Source of the DNA: Candidatus Thorarchaeota archaeon MP8T_1 | Lineage (GTDB): Archaea; Asgardarchaeota; Thorarchaeia; Thorarchaeales; Thorarchaeaceae | Reading direction: 5' to 3' | Assembly (NCBI GenBank): GCA_002825465.1 | Contig: PJER01000023.1 | Location: forward strand, 1-38,914 | Length of the DNA: 38,914 nt | Part shown: positions 1-8,955 of the stretch, in pieces | How the letters are laid out: every line of letters begins with the position of its first letter | How positions within the stretch are numbered: position 1 is the stretch's first letter | Program-made: the position numbers and the translations under genes | The notes under the pieces: generated by a model | The model's database searches: none | The model's input: the letters and a program-made list of their open reading frames with translations, nothing else | Told to the model about the DNA's origin: nothing

Positions 1-38
1 TCGAAGGCTTTTGGATCACTCATTCAAGTACACTCCAT

Positions 39-338
39 TCATTCATTATTTTTGAGGACGACCAATATTAGGCCCTCGCTCACATCCGGTGCGATGTTAA
101 TCTGGCCCTTGGTTGTATCCAAGGTCAGGAATGACAGCGACCCCTCACGAAGTTCTCTGACAGCGTCAAGAGCTTTTCCCACGAGAGAGGTGATGATTGC
201 AGCGACGTTCTCCGTTGTGTCAGGATCCAGGTCACTACTTAGTGGCAGACCCTCCATGTTAGTTACAACAACTCCGCGTACACCTTCTTGCGATTTGAGT
301 CGCGCCAAGATCATTTGGAGTTTTTCTTGTGTAATCAC
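39..338 (-). CDS. Roadblock/LC7 domain protein
   Basis: A 99-residue protein that is a single Roadblock/LC7 domain: an N-terminal helix, then a strand with the typical phrase GVRGVVVTNMEGLPL, a central helix (AAIITSLVGKALDAV) and two closing strands ending ISEG-like in LILVVLKN. Roadblock domains dimerise and in bacteria (MglB) and eukaryotes (Ragulator, dynein light chain 7) regulate small GTPases; Asgard archaea encode many. The start is GTG at 338 with GGGGAT about 10 nt upstream, a modest SD. The gene lies downstream of the Sec23/24-like gene on the same strand but is separated from it by a hairpin at 488-511 and has its own TATA-like box at 395-403 and a perfect palindrome at 431-454. 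The family call is firm; the partner GTPase is unknown. Confidence 0.85.
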   Translation of the reverse strand: MITQEKLQMILARLKSQEGVRGVVVTNMEGLPLSSDLDPDTTENVAAIITSLVGKALDAVRELREGSLSFLTLDTTKGQINIAPDVSEGLILVVLKNNE

Positions 339-394
339 GTACGGAATCCCCGCTGCTTTCTACTGTGCACTAACAACATTTCTCACGCAGTTGA

Positions 395-403
395 CTATTT
401 TAG
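395..403 (-). promoter_or_regulatory. TATA-like box for the Roadblock gene
   Basis: On the minus strand the sequence reads CTAAAATAG, about 57-65 bp upstream of the GTG start at 338. With an archaeal 25-bp offset it would place initiation near 372. The palindrome at 431-454 lies about 28 bp further upstream, where activators or repressors often bind. Confidence 0.4.
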
Positions 404-430
404 ACTTGTGGAGATATGTTGCCAATCTTC

Positions 431-454
431 TGTTCAAAATGCGCATTTTGAACA
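431..454. promoter_or_regulatory. 24-bp perfect palindrome, candidate operator
   Basis: The half-site TGTTCAAAATGC is followed directly by its exact reverse complement GCATTTTGAACA, giving a 24-bp dyad with no spacer. It sits in the 200-bp gap upstream of the minus-strand Roadblock gene. A dimeric winged-helix or MarR/Lrp-type regulator site is the simplest reading. It lacks a T-tract and a loop, so it is a poor terminator. Confidence 0.55.
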
Positions 455-487
455 TATACGATGTTGTGTTACGAGAAAATAAAGGTT

Positions 488-511
488 AGCCGTGCCAAGT
501 ATAGCACGGCT
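488..511 (-). terminator. Hairpin terminator behind the vWA gene
   Basis: AGCCGTGC (488-495) and GCACGGCT (504-511) form an 8-bp perfect stem with an 8-nt loop, starting 28 nt beyond the stop codon of the minus-strand vWA gene. On the minus strand it is followed by a pyrimidine-rich stretch (ACCTTTATTTTCTC); on the plus strand by TTTCT. It probably ends the vWA transcript before the Roadblock gene. Confidence 0.55.
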
Positions 512-538
512 TTTCTATGTTAATTACGATTTCGAAGA

Positions 539-2167
539 CTATTTTTCATCTTCTTCATCCTTGAAGAGGGCTTTTGAGCTGCGTTTCATCTGAGCAAGAT
601 TCTCTGTGAATGCTTCATCAGCAGCACCAGAGGGTGCAGATGCAGGAGCAGCCTCAAGCATCTCTTCCTGACGAACAATCTCTTTCTCTTCTGCATCCAA
701 AGCTTGGTCAGCTTTTTCGAGCATTACTTGAACTGTTTCAGGTGCAGCAGCAGCCTTTGTCTTTAGAGCAGACCTGAAAGCCGCAATGCGCTTACGACCC
801 TTAGAACGGTCTCCACTAAAGGACTCTTCTCCCGCCTTCTGAGTGACAAATGTTGCACCTACAGTGGGATCAAGAGTCTTCATAATTTCGTCTTCGTTCT
901 TTGAAACTCTCAGTGTTGTAGTTACTACCCGCACTCGTCTGGCACCTTCCTCGTCAGTATAGGTCACCTGTACTTGGATAGGAACTTCAGGCGCTTTGAT
1001 TTCTTTCTCAGGAGCTACTTCGAAGTAGAGCTCGTGGTCTTTACCAACCACACCAATCTTACTCTCACTCTTTTTCTTGAGCGTATCAATAACAGATCGA
1101 GATACACCAGAGGCATCTTTGATGGTTACTCCAGGAGGTGTGATAAGACGAACCTCTACATCACGTCCTAGCATTGTTGCGCCTGCAAGCTCCGAGATAC
1201 TTCTATCGAGCTCGTTCGGAGTAACATAATACATCTGTCCACCAGTAGCTTCTGGTAGTAGACCTAGTGTCTTCAGTTCCATTCCTGCACCAGATGCAAT
1301 TCCGACCACATCCACTGCAGCTCCTATCTCTAGGAATTTCTTTCCAAGGCCTTCGTAGTATGAGTTAGCAGGAGTGACCTGATAACCTTCAAGAGCGCCA
1401 ATCCCCTCGTTTGCCAACCCATCAGTCAGAAGAACGACTCGTCCCACATTTCGATGTTTAGCAATAACATAGGCCATTGCAGCAGCTGGACCAAGTGCTG
1501 TGCCGCCTTGGTCACGGAGGGCTTGAACATGACCCTTCAGTTTATCGCTATTCTTACCAACATTGACCAGTTTGATCTTGTCCAAGAGTTTCTTTGTAGA
1601 CTCCATTATTTTATCCAGACTTGCAAAGGAGTCTTGGGGCAGGTGAACTGCTTCACCTGTTTCCAGATTCCTTGCTAACACACTGCTCTCAAACTCGATG
1701 AGGCCAAACATCGTGTCAGGAGCATTTGCACTGAGACTGTCAATAGAAGTATTCAGACTTCTCTTTACAGCTGCAAGATTTGGACCACCCATGGATCCAG
1801 AAACATCAATCAGTGCAAGGAATGACTTCCCACCTGTAGTGATAACTCCAGTATCGGTGTCCGTAATGTCCTTTGGTGGTTCTACAACAAAATCAGTATC
1901 ATCACCTGCAACTACAATCTCACCTTCAATAACATTCAAGGTCCCGCAGAATGGACATATGAAATGCTTACCCACCTTGGAGTCTTCTTGAATTTGGTCT
2001 GTACTAAGTAAGAAACCATTACATTTGTGGCATGCTATTGGTTTCCCAACGATTTTTGTGGTCTCATGTGCGAGTTGGCCAAACTCTACACGTAAGACGT
2101 ATGGAATGTCGCTCATGATGTCTTTCGACGCAGGAAAGGACTCAGAGCTAGTTCTCAACATAGGCAT
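539..2167 (-). CDS. Sec23/24-like zinc-ribbon + vWA trunk protein
   Basis: 542 residues. A zinc ribbon with C46-x2-C49 and C71-x2-C74 precedes a von Willebrand A domain (about 115-330) whose MIDAS metal site is complete: D121-x-S123-x-S125, T223 and D249. A beta-sandwich-like part (about 335-435, beginning DVEVRLITPPGVTIKDASG) follows, then a charged helical tail. This order (zinc finger, vWA-fold trunk, beta-sandwich, helices) is that of the COPII coat proteins Sec23/Sec24, and the trunk start (alternating helix then a GLIEFESSV strand) reads like the Sec23 trunk; eukaryotic Sec23/24 have lost the MIDAS. Sec23/24-like trunk proteins have been reported from Asgard archaea. The start ATG at 2167 has GAGGAG 8 nt upstream. 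TATA-like CTTAAATTTAC lies at 2211-2221. Roadblock genes flank it on both sides. The alternative is a generic archaeal vWA/zinc-ribbon protein unrelated to coats. Confidence 0.7.
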   Translation of the reverse strand: MPMLRTSSESFPASKDIMSDIPYVLRVEFGQLAHETTKIVGKPIACHKCNGFLLSTDQIQEDSKVGKHFICPFCGTLNVIEGEIVVAGDDTDFVVEPPKDITDTDTGVITTGGKSFLALIDVSGSMGGPNLAAVKRSLNTSIDSLSANAPDTMFGLIEFESSVLARNLETGEAVHLPQDSFASLDKIMESTKKLLDKIKLVNVGKNSDKLKGHVQALRDQGGTALGPAAAMAYVIAKHRNVGRVVLLTDGLANEGIGALEGYQVTPANSYYEGLGKKFLEIGAAVDVVGIASGAGMELKTLGLLPEATGGQMYYVTPNELDRSISELAGATMLGRDVEVRLITPPGVTIKDASGVSRSVIDTLKKKSESKIGVVGKDHELYFEVAPEKEIKAPEVPIQVQVTYTDEEGARRVRVVTTTLRVSKNEDEIMKTLDPTVGATFVTQKAGEESFSGDRSKGRKRIAAFRSALKTKAAAAPETVQVMLEKADQALDAEEKEIVRQEEMLEAAPASAPSGAADEAFTENLAQMKRSSKALFKDEEDEK

Positions 2168-2210
2168 CTAATAATTCTCCTCTAAAATTCATCAGGCCAC
2201 CTTTGCGGGA

Positions 2211-2303
2211 GTAAATTTAAGTTAATCGACGATTTGTTGAATACTTTTTATTGAATTTTGGGATGGAAAATCAATCGGCGCGGACTGGCGCACAAGATTT
2301 AAA
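2211..2303. promoter_or_regulatory. Divergent promoter region, vWA and Roadblock genes
   Basis: Two TATA-like boxes face away from each other: CTTAAATTTAC on the minus strand at 2211-2221 for the vWA gene (initiation near 2188, short leader to 2167) and ATTTAAAG on the plus strand around 2297-2304 for the Roadblock gene (initiation near 2328, leader to 2361). The plus-strand box supports the downstream start at 2361. Confidence 0.45.
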
Positions 2304-2360
2304 GAGTCGGTGCTTAACACGATAATAGATATAGAGACCTCTTTGGAGGAGAACTCACAG

Positions 2361-2726
2361 ATGGTGGATAAGGCAAAGATCGAAGAGATAGTTACTGAAG
2401 TAATGGCAAACAATGCAGACCTGCAAGGAATCATCGTCTGCGATGCCAAGGGAAAGGTTGTCTTTGGACATACTATCACAGGTGGCATCAAACATGACGA
2501 TATTGCCACTCTTGCAGTCAAGATTGCAGCTAACTCATCTCAATTGGCTGCAGGACTCGACAAGGGAGGTCTCAAAGAAGTTAACATTGCCTCAGATCAT
2601 GGTTTTGTAATAATCCTTGGTGATGTGAAAATTGTTCTTGCTGCTGTTGCCGGAGAAGGTGCTCGTGAGAGCCAAGGTCTTCTATTAATGGCCCTTCGAA
2701 GAGCCTTGCTGAAGATGTTGGCTTAG
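2361..2726 (+). CDS. Roadblock/LC7 domain protein
   Basis: 121 residues from ATG 2361, preceded by GGAGGAGA with 8 nt spacing; a longer frame from GTG 2310 would start upstream of the expected transcript start. The protein is one Roadblock/LC7 domain: N-terminal helix (KIEEIVTEVMANN), strand LQGIIVCDAKGKVVFG, central helix (IATLAVKIAANSSQLAAGL), then strands VNIASDHGFVIILGD and VKIVLAAVAG and a C-terminal helix rich in Leu/Ala. It is divergent in sequence from the Roadblock gene at the window start. It is transcribed away from the Sec23/24-like gene from a shared promoter region. Predicted role: dimeric platform for a small Ras-like GTPase; no GTPase is encoded in this window. Confidence 0.85.
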   Translation: MVDKAKIEEIVTEVMANNADLQGIIVCDAKGKVVFGHTITGGIKHDDIATLAVKIAANSSQLAAGLDKGGLKEVNIASDHGFVIILGDVKIVLAAVAGEGARESQGLLLMALRRALLKMLA

Positions 2727-2755
2727 TGATATAGTAAAACTGCACCAGAGTTACA

Positions 2756-2762
2756 TTTTTTT
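2756..2762 (+). terminator. Oligo-T terminator
   Basis: A run of seven T begins 29 nt after the Roadblock stop codon. Archaeal RNA polymerase terminates at such tracts without a hairpin. The rest of the gap to the smc gene (2727-2895) shows no gene. Confidence 0.45.
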
Positions 2763-2895
2763 GCCCATCTGTAATGGGATTGAATGATGAACAGAGGTAT
2801 ATCCTAATATAGCTCTGGTATTACACCGGTCTTACTAACGATATTTAGGACTCTGTAACATCCAAATAATACAAAATGCAGACACGCCAATTTAA

Positions 2896-5800
2896 GTGAA
2901 ATTGCCGGGAAGGGAACGGGACTTGGTCTATATTGAGAAGCTAGTATGCAAGGGCTTCAAATCTTTCGGACGAGACCCCGTAACCATAAAATTCAACAAA
3001 GGATTCACCTGCATTGTAGGTCCTAATGGTTCTGGAAAGTCAAATGTGATAGATGCCATCCTCTTTGTCCTAGGACAACTGAGTGCAAAGACTCTCAGAG
3101 CGACTGTTTTTTCAGATCTTTTGTATTCCCCGCCAAAACCAAATATGCCGCCAAAAGCTAAGTCTGCAATTGTAGAACTTCATTTCGATAACAAAGATAG
3201 AAAGTTACAGATTGATGCAGACCGAGTAGTTATTGAAAGACAACTCGATGATACAGGGAAATCAGTTTGTAGGATAAATGGTAAAGTCGTCACACGTAAT
3301 GCGGTCTTAGATGTTCTTGGAGCTATTGGGGTTGACCCTAACGGTTACAATCTTGTCCTACAAGGTGAGATTGCTCAAATGGTAAAGGTCAGTCCGAATG
3401 AAAGACGTAAACTGATTGAGGAGATTGCAGGGATTTCAGCCTATGATGAGCAAAAAGATAGAGCTCTCAAGAAATTGAATGAGAGTAACACCAATCTTGG
3501 AAAAGTGGATACCCAACTTCAAGAACGAAGACGTCAGCTTGAGAAGCTAGAGAGTGAGAGATCTGATGCCCTTCGTTATAAGAACTTGAACGACCAAATA
3601 GAGAGGCACAATGTCGATATTTTTGCATGGAGCGTTATCAAAGGTAGATCAAGAATCAATACGATCAATGAGACCTTAGGACAACGTGCTGAAGAGGCCG
3701 AAGGATTGGCGAAGGAACTCATTGAAGTTGAAAATAATAGTGCAACAACGGAAACAGAGATTGATTCAATCGACTTTGAGATTGATCAGATTACAGGAGG
3801 AGATTCAGCACGAATCTCAGAGCAATACGGAATAGTATCTGCAGCTGTAAACCACGTTAAATCGGACCTTGAACGTGCTCAAGGAGAATACGATCGAACA
3901 TCCAGCGAGAGGGAAACTCTTGAAGAGGAATTAGGACGAACTCAGGAAGATATTACTAAGAATGAAGATGTTCTTAGAGGTAAGAAAGAAGGACTGGATA
4001 AATTAGAGAAAGAGATTGCAAGTACATCTGCTCAGATAATACGAATGGAAGATATTGCAGAGAAAGAACAGAACTCATACTATGAAACAACTCTTCGACT
4101 GCAGGATCTGAATAACCAACTGCGTGCCCTTGATGAAGGTGTTTCAGAGGTAAGGTCAGCAATTAAGAGTGATAACAGAGAACTCGGATCACTATATCAA
4201 GAGATACAGGATGCAAATGAAGGATTAGAGAAAACTGCTGAAGATATCACTAAACTCCAAGCCATTATTCCTGAAAAGAAGACTGCTCTTGAAAAGACTG
4301 AGAGAATCGAGGAAGAGAGAAAGAAAGAGTTGGATGAGATAGACAAGCAGTTAGAAACAATCGATGCAGAAGTAGATGAGAGTTCAAAGATTGTTTCCAG
4401 GACAAAAGAGGAACTAATCAAAGTACAAGCACGTCAAGATGCTCTTAAAGAAGCAGAAGATGCTTTTCTTAAGAGGCGACAGGCACTAGCAAGAGTCTTA
4501 GAACTAAGAGATACAGGTACTGTAGAAGGAATTCACGGAACCGTAGCAGAGTTGGGTACAATTGACCCAGACTATGCTATTGCAATGGAGGTAGCTGGTG
4601 GAAATAGATTATCCTACATAGTGGTCGAAGACGAATCCGTAGCTACTAGGTGCGTAGAGGTCTTGAAACGAGAGCAGATTGGAAGGGCTTCATTCATTCC
4701 ACTTGATAAGATTAAGACCCAACCACCAAAGAAATTACCTGGTGATCAGGGAGTAATTGATTTTGCACTCAATCTAGTCAAGTTTGACCAAAAGATGTTA
4801 CCAGCCTTCGAATTTGTCTTCTCTGATACAATAATTACAGAAGATTTCACTTCCGCGAAACGTCTTGGATTCAAGGGACAGAGAGCAGTCTCTCTAGAAG
4901 GAGATCTTGTTGAGCGGTCAGGACTAATGACTGGTGGTTACTATCAGAGGTCTGGTGCAGGTCTATCACTTCAGGTTGAAGATACCAGTCCAGAGATTGC
5001 AGACCGTCTTCAAGGGCTTGAGAAGATACTCACTGGATTGCGAGAGAAGCAAGATACACTAAGGAAGAATAAAAGAGAGATTGAGATAGAATTACAGGAC
5101 CTTTCAAAGAAGAACTATCGCGATAGAATCGAACTCGGAACATATGAAGAACGTCTAGATGAACAGGAGTATCGTAGCAGCGTTCTGAAAGAAAGAGTTG
5201 AGAAAGCAACTATTACAATAGGGGAACTAGAGAAACAGATAGCTAATCTTCAGGAGAGAGATGCTGAACTCACCGTTCAGCGAGAGCGAGTGATGGCTCA
5301 ACGTGACCAATGCAATGAAGACCTGACAAAATCCGATACTGCAAAAATGAACCAAGACATAAAGGACCTCAAAGAGGTGTTAGAGCAGTATCAAAAACAA
5401 CGTGAAAAGATGCAGAGTGATTTAACCGGTCTTCAGGTGGCAATTGATGAGCGACTTGGACCAAAGGCAGTTGAAGTCGAGTCCAAGATTCAATCTCTTG
5501 ATGCGGTCATTCCAGGGTTCGAAGAAGAAGTAAAGCGATTAGAATTAGCGTTATCAGAAAGAGAGAAAGAATTTATCAAACTGAAAGAAGAACGTGAGAA
5601 GATTGACGAGGCTGTCAAGGATAAGAGAGTTCGCCAATTAGATCTACGCGAGAAAATCCGCAATTTCAGATTAAGACATGAGGAAATTCGTGAGGCTCAG
5701 ACCGCAAACGAGAAGGCTGTGTATCGCTTACAAACAGAACAGAATCGACTTGAAACAGATATTGTTGCATTTCTGGCCGAATTGAAAGAACTGACTGATG

Positions 5801-6513
5801 CTGATGAGGCTATTGAGGATAGAAAGGAAGAGCGGGAACCAACATACAAGGAAATAGAGGATTTTCAAGAAAAGATCAGAGAAATCGAGAGAGAACTCGA
5901 GGCTATGGGTCCAGTGAATCTCAAATCACTGACAGATTATGATGCTGAACGTGCACGATATGATGAGATTGTAGACAAGAAAGCCCAGCTTGAAGAGGAA
6001 CGTAAAGAGATACTTGCATTCATGGAGGAGTTGGAGGCTGAAAAGACTCAGAAGTTCTTGACCGTCTACAATGAAATTGCAGATAATTTTGCTACAGTTT
6101 TCGCTAAGCTTTCGCCAGGCGGAGAAGCCACTCTTATGCTTGAAAATCCTGAACACCCCTTGATGGGAGGAATCACCGTACGTTCAAAACCGAGAGGTAA
6201 GGACTTGGTCACTCTTGATGCGATGAGCGGCGGTGAAAAGACGCTAACAGGATTAGCTCTGATTTTTGCGATTCAAATGTATAATCCAACGAGCTTCTAC
6301 ATCTTTGATGAGATAGATGCTGCACTTGATAATGTAAATGCCCATAATGTCGCTCTACTCATATCACAGATGGCAAAGGCATCTCAATTTGTAGTGGTTT
6401 CATTGAGAGACACTACTGTCACAAAAGCAGACCTTCTCATTGGTGTATCCAATCAAGATGGCATATCCAAGATTGTGACTGTAGATCTCGAAGAGGTGGG
6501 AGCAGAAGCATGA
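2896..6513 (+). CDS. smc: Chromosome segregation SMC ATPase
   Basis: Up to 1205 residues, full length for the family. Walker A GPNGSGKS (about 42-49), long coiled coils, a hinge domain at about 541-680 (GTVEGIHGTVAEL ... GLMTGGYYQRSG), ABC signature MSGGEK (1110-1115) and Walker B FYIFDEID (from 1134). SMC dimers embrace DNA and use ATP to extrude loops, here with the kleisin ScpA and winged-helix ScpB encoded directly downstream (ATGA overlap with scpA). Start is uncertain: GTG 2896 lacks an SD and overlaps a possible TATA (AATTTAAG, 2889-2896); TTG 2923 gives the usual N-terminus (xVYIEKLxCKGFKSFG) and has GGGAAGG upstream, so 2923 may be the true start. Confidence 0.95.
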   Translation: MKLPGRERDLVYIEKLVCKGFKSFGRDPVTIKFNKGFTCIVGPNGSGKSNVIDAILFVLGQLSAKTLRATVFSDLLYSPPKPNMPPKAKSAIVELHFDNKDRKLQIDADRVVIERQLDDTGKSVCRINGKVVTRNAVLDVLGAIGVDPNGYNLVLQGEIAQMVKVSPNERRKLIEEIAGISAYDEQKDRALKKLNESNTNLGKVDTQLQERRRQLEKLESERSDALRYKNLNDQIERHNVDIFAWSVIKGRSRINTINETLGQRAEEAEGLAKELIEVENNSATTETEIDSIDFEIDQITGGDSARISEQYGIVSAAVNHVKSDLERAQGEYDRTSSERETLEEELGRTQEDITKNEDVLRGKKEGLDKLEKEIASTSAQIIRMEDIAEKEQNSYYETTLRLQDLNNQLRALDEGVSEVRSAIKSDNRELGSLYQEIQDANEGLEKTAEDITKLQAIIPEKKTALEKTERIEEERKKELDEIDKQLETIDAEVDESSKIVSRTKEELIKVQARQDALKEAEDAFLKRRQALARVLELRDTGTVEGIHGTVAELGTIDPDYAIAMEVAGGNRLSYIVVEDESVATRCVEVLKREQIGRASFIPLDKIKTQPPKKLPGDQGVIDFALNLVKFDQKMLPAFEFVFSDTIITEDFTSAKRLGFKGQRAVSLEGDLVERSGLMTGGYYQRSGAGLSLQVEDTSPEIADRLQGLEKILTGLREKQDTLRKNKREIEIELQDLSKKNYRDRIELGTYEERLDEQEYRSSVLKERVEKATITIGELEKQIANLQERDAELTVQRERVMAQRDQCNEDLTKSDTAKMNQDIKDLKEVLEQYQKQREKMQSDLTGLQVAIDERLGPKAVEVESKIQSLDAVIPGFEEEVKRLELALSEREKEFIKLKEEREKIDEAVKDKRVRQLDLREKIRNFRLRHEEIREAQTANEKAVYRLQTEQNRLETDIVAFLAELKELTDADEAIEDRKEEREPTYKEIEDFQEKIREIERELEAMGPVNLKSLTDYDAERARYDEIVDKKAQLEEERKEILAFMEELEAEKTQKFLTVYNEIADNFATVFAKLSPGGEATLMLENPEHPLMGGITVRSKPRGKDLVTLDAMSGGEKTLTGLALIFAIQMYNPTSFYIFDEIDAALDNVNAHNVALLISQMAKASQFVVVSLRDTTVTKADLLIGVSNQDGISKIVTVDLEEVGAEA

Positions 6514-7223
6514 TGGATGAAGATTCACCATTCTGGGCTACACCGCCATATATTCTTCTTACTGATGTTCTTCAATTGGATAAGGTTGAACCATGGAATG
6601 TTGATGTTGGTAAATTAGTTGTAGGATTTCTAAATGAAATGAAACGAATGGGTGATATTGATTTTCGAATATCAGGAAATGCACTCTATTCAGCTTCAGT
6701 CATCTTCATGAGGAAGACCAGAGACCTAGTTCAACTTGGTATATTACCCCCTGATGAGGATGAGGAAGACGAAGAGATTGAGATTCCTCTGATTCGCCCA
6801 CCGTTTAGACTCACTAATCGGAGAGTCACTATTGAAGAACTCCTCATTGCAATGGACCACGTATTGACCAAAGGAGTAAGGCAACGGAGTATGCCAACAA
6901 AACGGCATACTAGGTCAAAGGCAGAACCAATAACATTCGAGATGGATGTCGATCAGGCAAATATCGAGGAAACAATTGCTGAAGTGTATGAGGACCTTCA
7001 GAAACTACTGAAGGTTGGAGAGTCAGTAAAATTCACTGAAATTCTGATGAACAATAGTCGAAAAGAGATTGTTAGAATATTCTTCTCAATTCTATACCTG
7101 TATGCCAGAGCATTTATCGACATCTGGCAGGAAGAAGATATTATTTGGGTCAAAATGAATGAACCTCCAAAAGTCATCAAGAAAGAAGCGGCTAAAGAAG
7201 CGAAACCTGTGGTAAAGAGCTAG
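6510..7223 (+). CDS. scpA: Condensin kleisin subunit ScpA
   Basis: 237 residues. The N-terminal region (ILLTDVLQLDKVEPWNVDVGKLVVGFL ... about residues 15-50) is the ScpA kleisin N-domain that contacts the SMC neck, and an acidic linker (DEDEEDEEIEIP) separates it from the C-terminal winged-helix part (KFTEILMNNSRKEIVRIFFSILYLY, about 170-195) that binds the SMC head. It starts within the smc stop codon (ATGATG at 6510), so the two are translationally coupled. ScpA closes the SMC ring and recruits ScpB. The Lys/Glu-rich last 20 residues look like a disordered tail. Confidence 0.9.
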   Translation: MMDEDSPFWATPPYILLTDVLQLDKVEPWNVDVGKLVVGFLNEMKRMGDIDFRISGNALYSASVIFMRKTRDLVQLGILPPDEDEEDEEIEIPLIRPPFRLTNRRVTIEELLIAMDHVLTKGVRQRSMPTKRHTRSKAEPITFEMDVDQANIEETIAEVYEDLQKLLKVGESVKFTEILMNNSRKEIVRIFFSILYLYARAFIDIWQEEDIIWVKMNEPPKVIKKEAAKEAKPVVKS

Positions 7224-7231
7224 GTGATTAT

Positions 7232-7780
7232 ATGAACGAAGATATGGTAACACTTGAGGCTGCTCTGTATGTTTCAGGGAGAGCTTTGACTCTTGAAGAG
7301 CTGGCTAATATCATAGGAAAATCCCAATCAACAACACAGAAACTTCTAGATGAACTCAGTTTTGAATACAACAAACGAGAAGGCGCTTTGGAAGTGATAG
7401 CTCTTCCCAGAGACCGATATGCAATGCAATTACGACCAGAGCTTACCCCGAGTGTTGGAAGACTTATTCCCGGTGGGCTTCTTTCGTTTGCAACATTACA
7501 GACCCTTGTCTATATCGCTCTGAAACAACCAATTATTCAATCTGATCTTGTGAACCAACGTGGAACCCATTGTTACGATCACATTAAGGAATTAGTAGAA
7601 AAGAAATTTGTAGAAGCTACACCTGAGGGAAGATCGAAAAATCTTACAACCACACCACTCTTTGCAGATTATTTTGGACTTGACCATGACAGAATCAAAC
7701 TGAAGGCTCAATTGAAATTCAAGATGAAGAAGATTCTCGAAGACCAACGTGCAGTAGAAGAGGCTGCAGATATGGATTAG
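7232..7780 (+). CDS. scpB: Condensin winged-helix subunit ScpB
   Basis: 182 residues with two winged-helix domains: the first has LEAALYVSGRALTLEELAN (8-26), the second GLLSFATLQTLVYIALKQPI (about 81-100) followed by the typical recognition segment VNQRGTHCYDHIKELVEKKF. ScpB dimers bind the middle of ScpA and tune SMC ATPase activity. AGGTGAT lies 4 nt before ATG 7232, and only 8 nt separate it from scpA, so smc-scpA-scpB form one operon. The gene ends 3 nt from the convergent hypE stop. Confidence 0.9.
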   Translation: MNEDMVTLEAALYVSGRALTLEELANIIGKSQSTTQKLLDELSFEYNKREGALEVIALPRDRYAMQLRPELTPSVGRLIPGGLLSFATLQTLVYIALKQPIIQSDLVNQRGTHCYDHIKELVEKKFVEATPEGRSKNLTTTPLFADYFGLDHDRIKLKAQLKFKMKKILEDQRAVEEAADMD

Positions 7781-7783
7781 TCG

Positions 7784-8797
7784 TTAACAGACTCGTGGTA
7801 CTGGTTCACCATATGGTACTTGGATTATCTTCCTTCCACCAATTGAAGTCTTCATCAGCACTCTGGATTTCCCTTGAGAGAAGTTCCCTACAACCTTTGC
7901 ATCTTTTGTTGAGTCATGCTTCCTAAGGACTGAGAGAATATCATCAGTATGGTCCGAATCGACAGCCATCACGAATCTTCCTTCACTACTCATGTGTAAT
8001 GGATTAAGACCAAGCACATCACAAAGAGCTCGGACTGCAGGACTCACAGGTAGTAGACTCTCTTGGATTTCAAGTTCTAAATGTGATTTTGTAGCAATCT
8101 CATTGAGTGCTACTGCAGTACCACCTCGTGTTGGGTCCTTCATTGCATGCACTCCACCAATATCAAGACATGCTTTAATCGGATTCCATAATGGAGCAAC
8201 ATCACTTGTCAGGTTTGTTTCAAATTCAAGACCTTCACGATGTGCTAAGAGAATAGTACCGTGGTCTCCAATTGGACCTGATATAATGAGGTCATCGCCT
8301 TCTTGTGCACCACTATCTGAAATGGGATTATCAAGGTATATCTCTCCAATTCCTGTAGTCGATATGATAATACCATCAAGAGTACCTACTGGCATGACCT
8401 TTGTATCTCCTGCCACCATAGCAATATCCAAGGGTGCGATAATATCATTTAGCGATTTGAGAATGGTATGAAGAGTTTCTATCTTAGTACCTTCTTCGAC
8501 AATGACATTATTCGTCATAGCAATTGGTTTTGCACCCATGACCGCAAGATCATTGATGGTACCACATGCAGCTAAGGCACCCAGATTGCCACCAGGAAAG
8601 AAGATTGGATGTACTGTATGTGCATCGGTACACACGATCAGATTGGTTCCTGCTATCTGAACAGTAGCACCATCATCCATCTCATCAAGACCGATAGTGC
8701 CTAGTTTCCTTCTACTAAATGAGGGGATGACCACTTCCTCTAGTAGTTTCTGCATGATTTTCCCACCAGCACCATGAGCTACTTCGATCTTTGCCAT
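7784..8797 (-). CDS. hypE: Hydrogenase maturation protein HypE
   Basis: 337 residues, the usual length. An AIR-synthase/PurM-type ATPase fold: N-terminal HGAGGKIMQKLL, glycine-rich FFPGGNLGALAACGTINDLAVMGA, AGDTKV and DPTRGG. The last four residues are PRVC, matching the PRIC tail whose cysteine accepts the carbamoyl group from HypF and is dehydrated to thiocyanate, the source of CN ligands for the NiFe site. ATG 8797 has GGAGGT 7 nt upstream. hypA lies 0.6 kb away on the same strand beyond the oppositely oriented eS8 gene; no hypC, D, F, B or hydrogenase subunits are in the window. Confidence 0.95.
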   Translation of the reverse strand: MAKIEVAHGAGGKIMQKLLEEVVIPSFSRRKLGTIGLDEMDDGATVQIAGTNLIVCTDAHTVHPIFFPGGNLGALAACGTINDLAVMGAKPIAMTNNVIVEEGTKIETLHTILKSLNDIIAPLDIAMVAGDTKVMPVGTLDGIIISTTGIGEIYLDNPISDSGAQEGDDLIISGPIGDHGTILLAHREGLEFETNLTSDVAPLWNPIKACLDIGGVHAMKDPTRGGTAVALNEIATKSHLELEIQESLLPVSPAVRALCDVLGLNPLHMSSEGRFVMAVDSDHTDDILSVLRKHDSTKDAKVVGNFSQGKSRVLMKTSIGGRKIIQVPYGEPVPRVC

Positions 8798-8901
8798 TTG
8801 AGAACCTCCAGGTAAAGCTACATATCAGGATAGTCTTCGATTGTATTTGAAGAGGGCGGTTTAGACGTCCATTCAGTAGAAGAAGTTCGCCACGAAGCAA
8901 G

Positions 8902-8909
8902 ATTTAAAA
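8902..8909 (+). promoter_or_regulatory. TATA box of the eS8 gene
   Basis: ATTTAAAA, preceded by purine-rich GCAAG as expected for a BRE, 47 nt upstream of the chosen ATG 8956. Initiation is expected near 8930. Confidence 0.5.
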
Positions 8910-8955
8910 CCACTCTACGGAGTGCCTCATTGACCTTACAAAGAGGTAGATGAAA

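Noticed and set aside
52..489. Plus-strand open frame antisense to the Roadblock gene
   Set aside because: It has no SD, runs through the palindrome and hairpin region, and encodes no recognisable fold; the minus-strand Roadblock frame explains the sequence.
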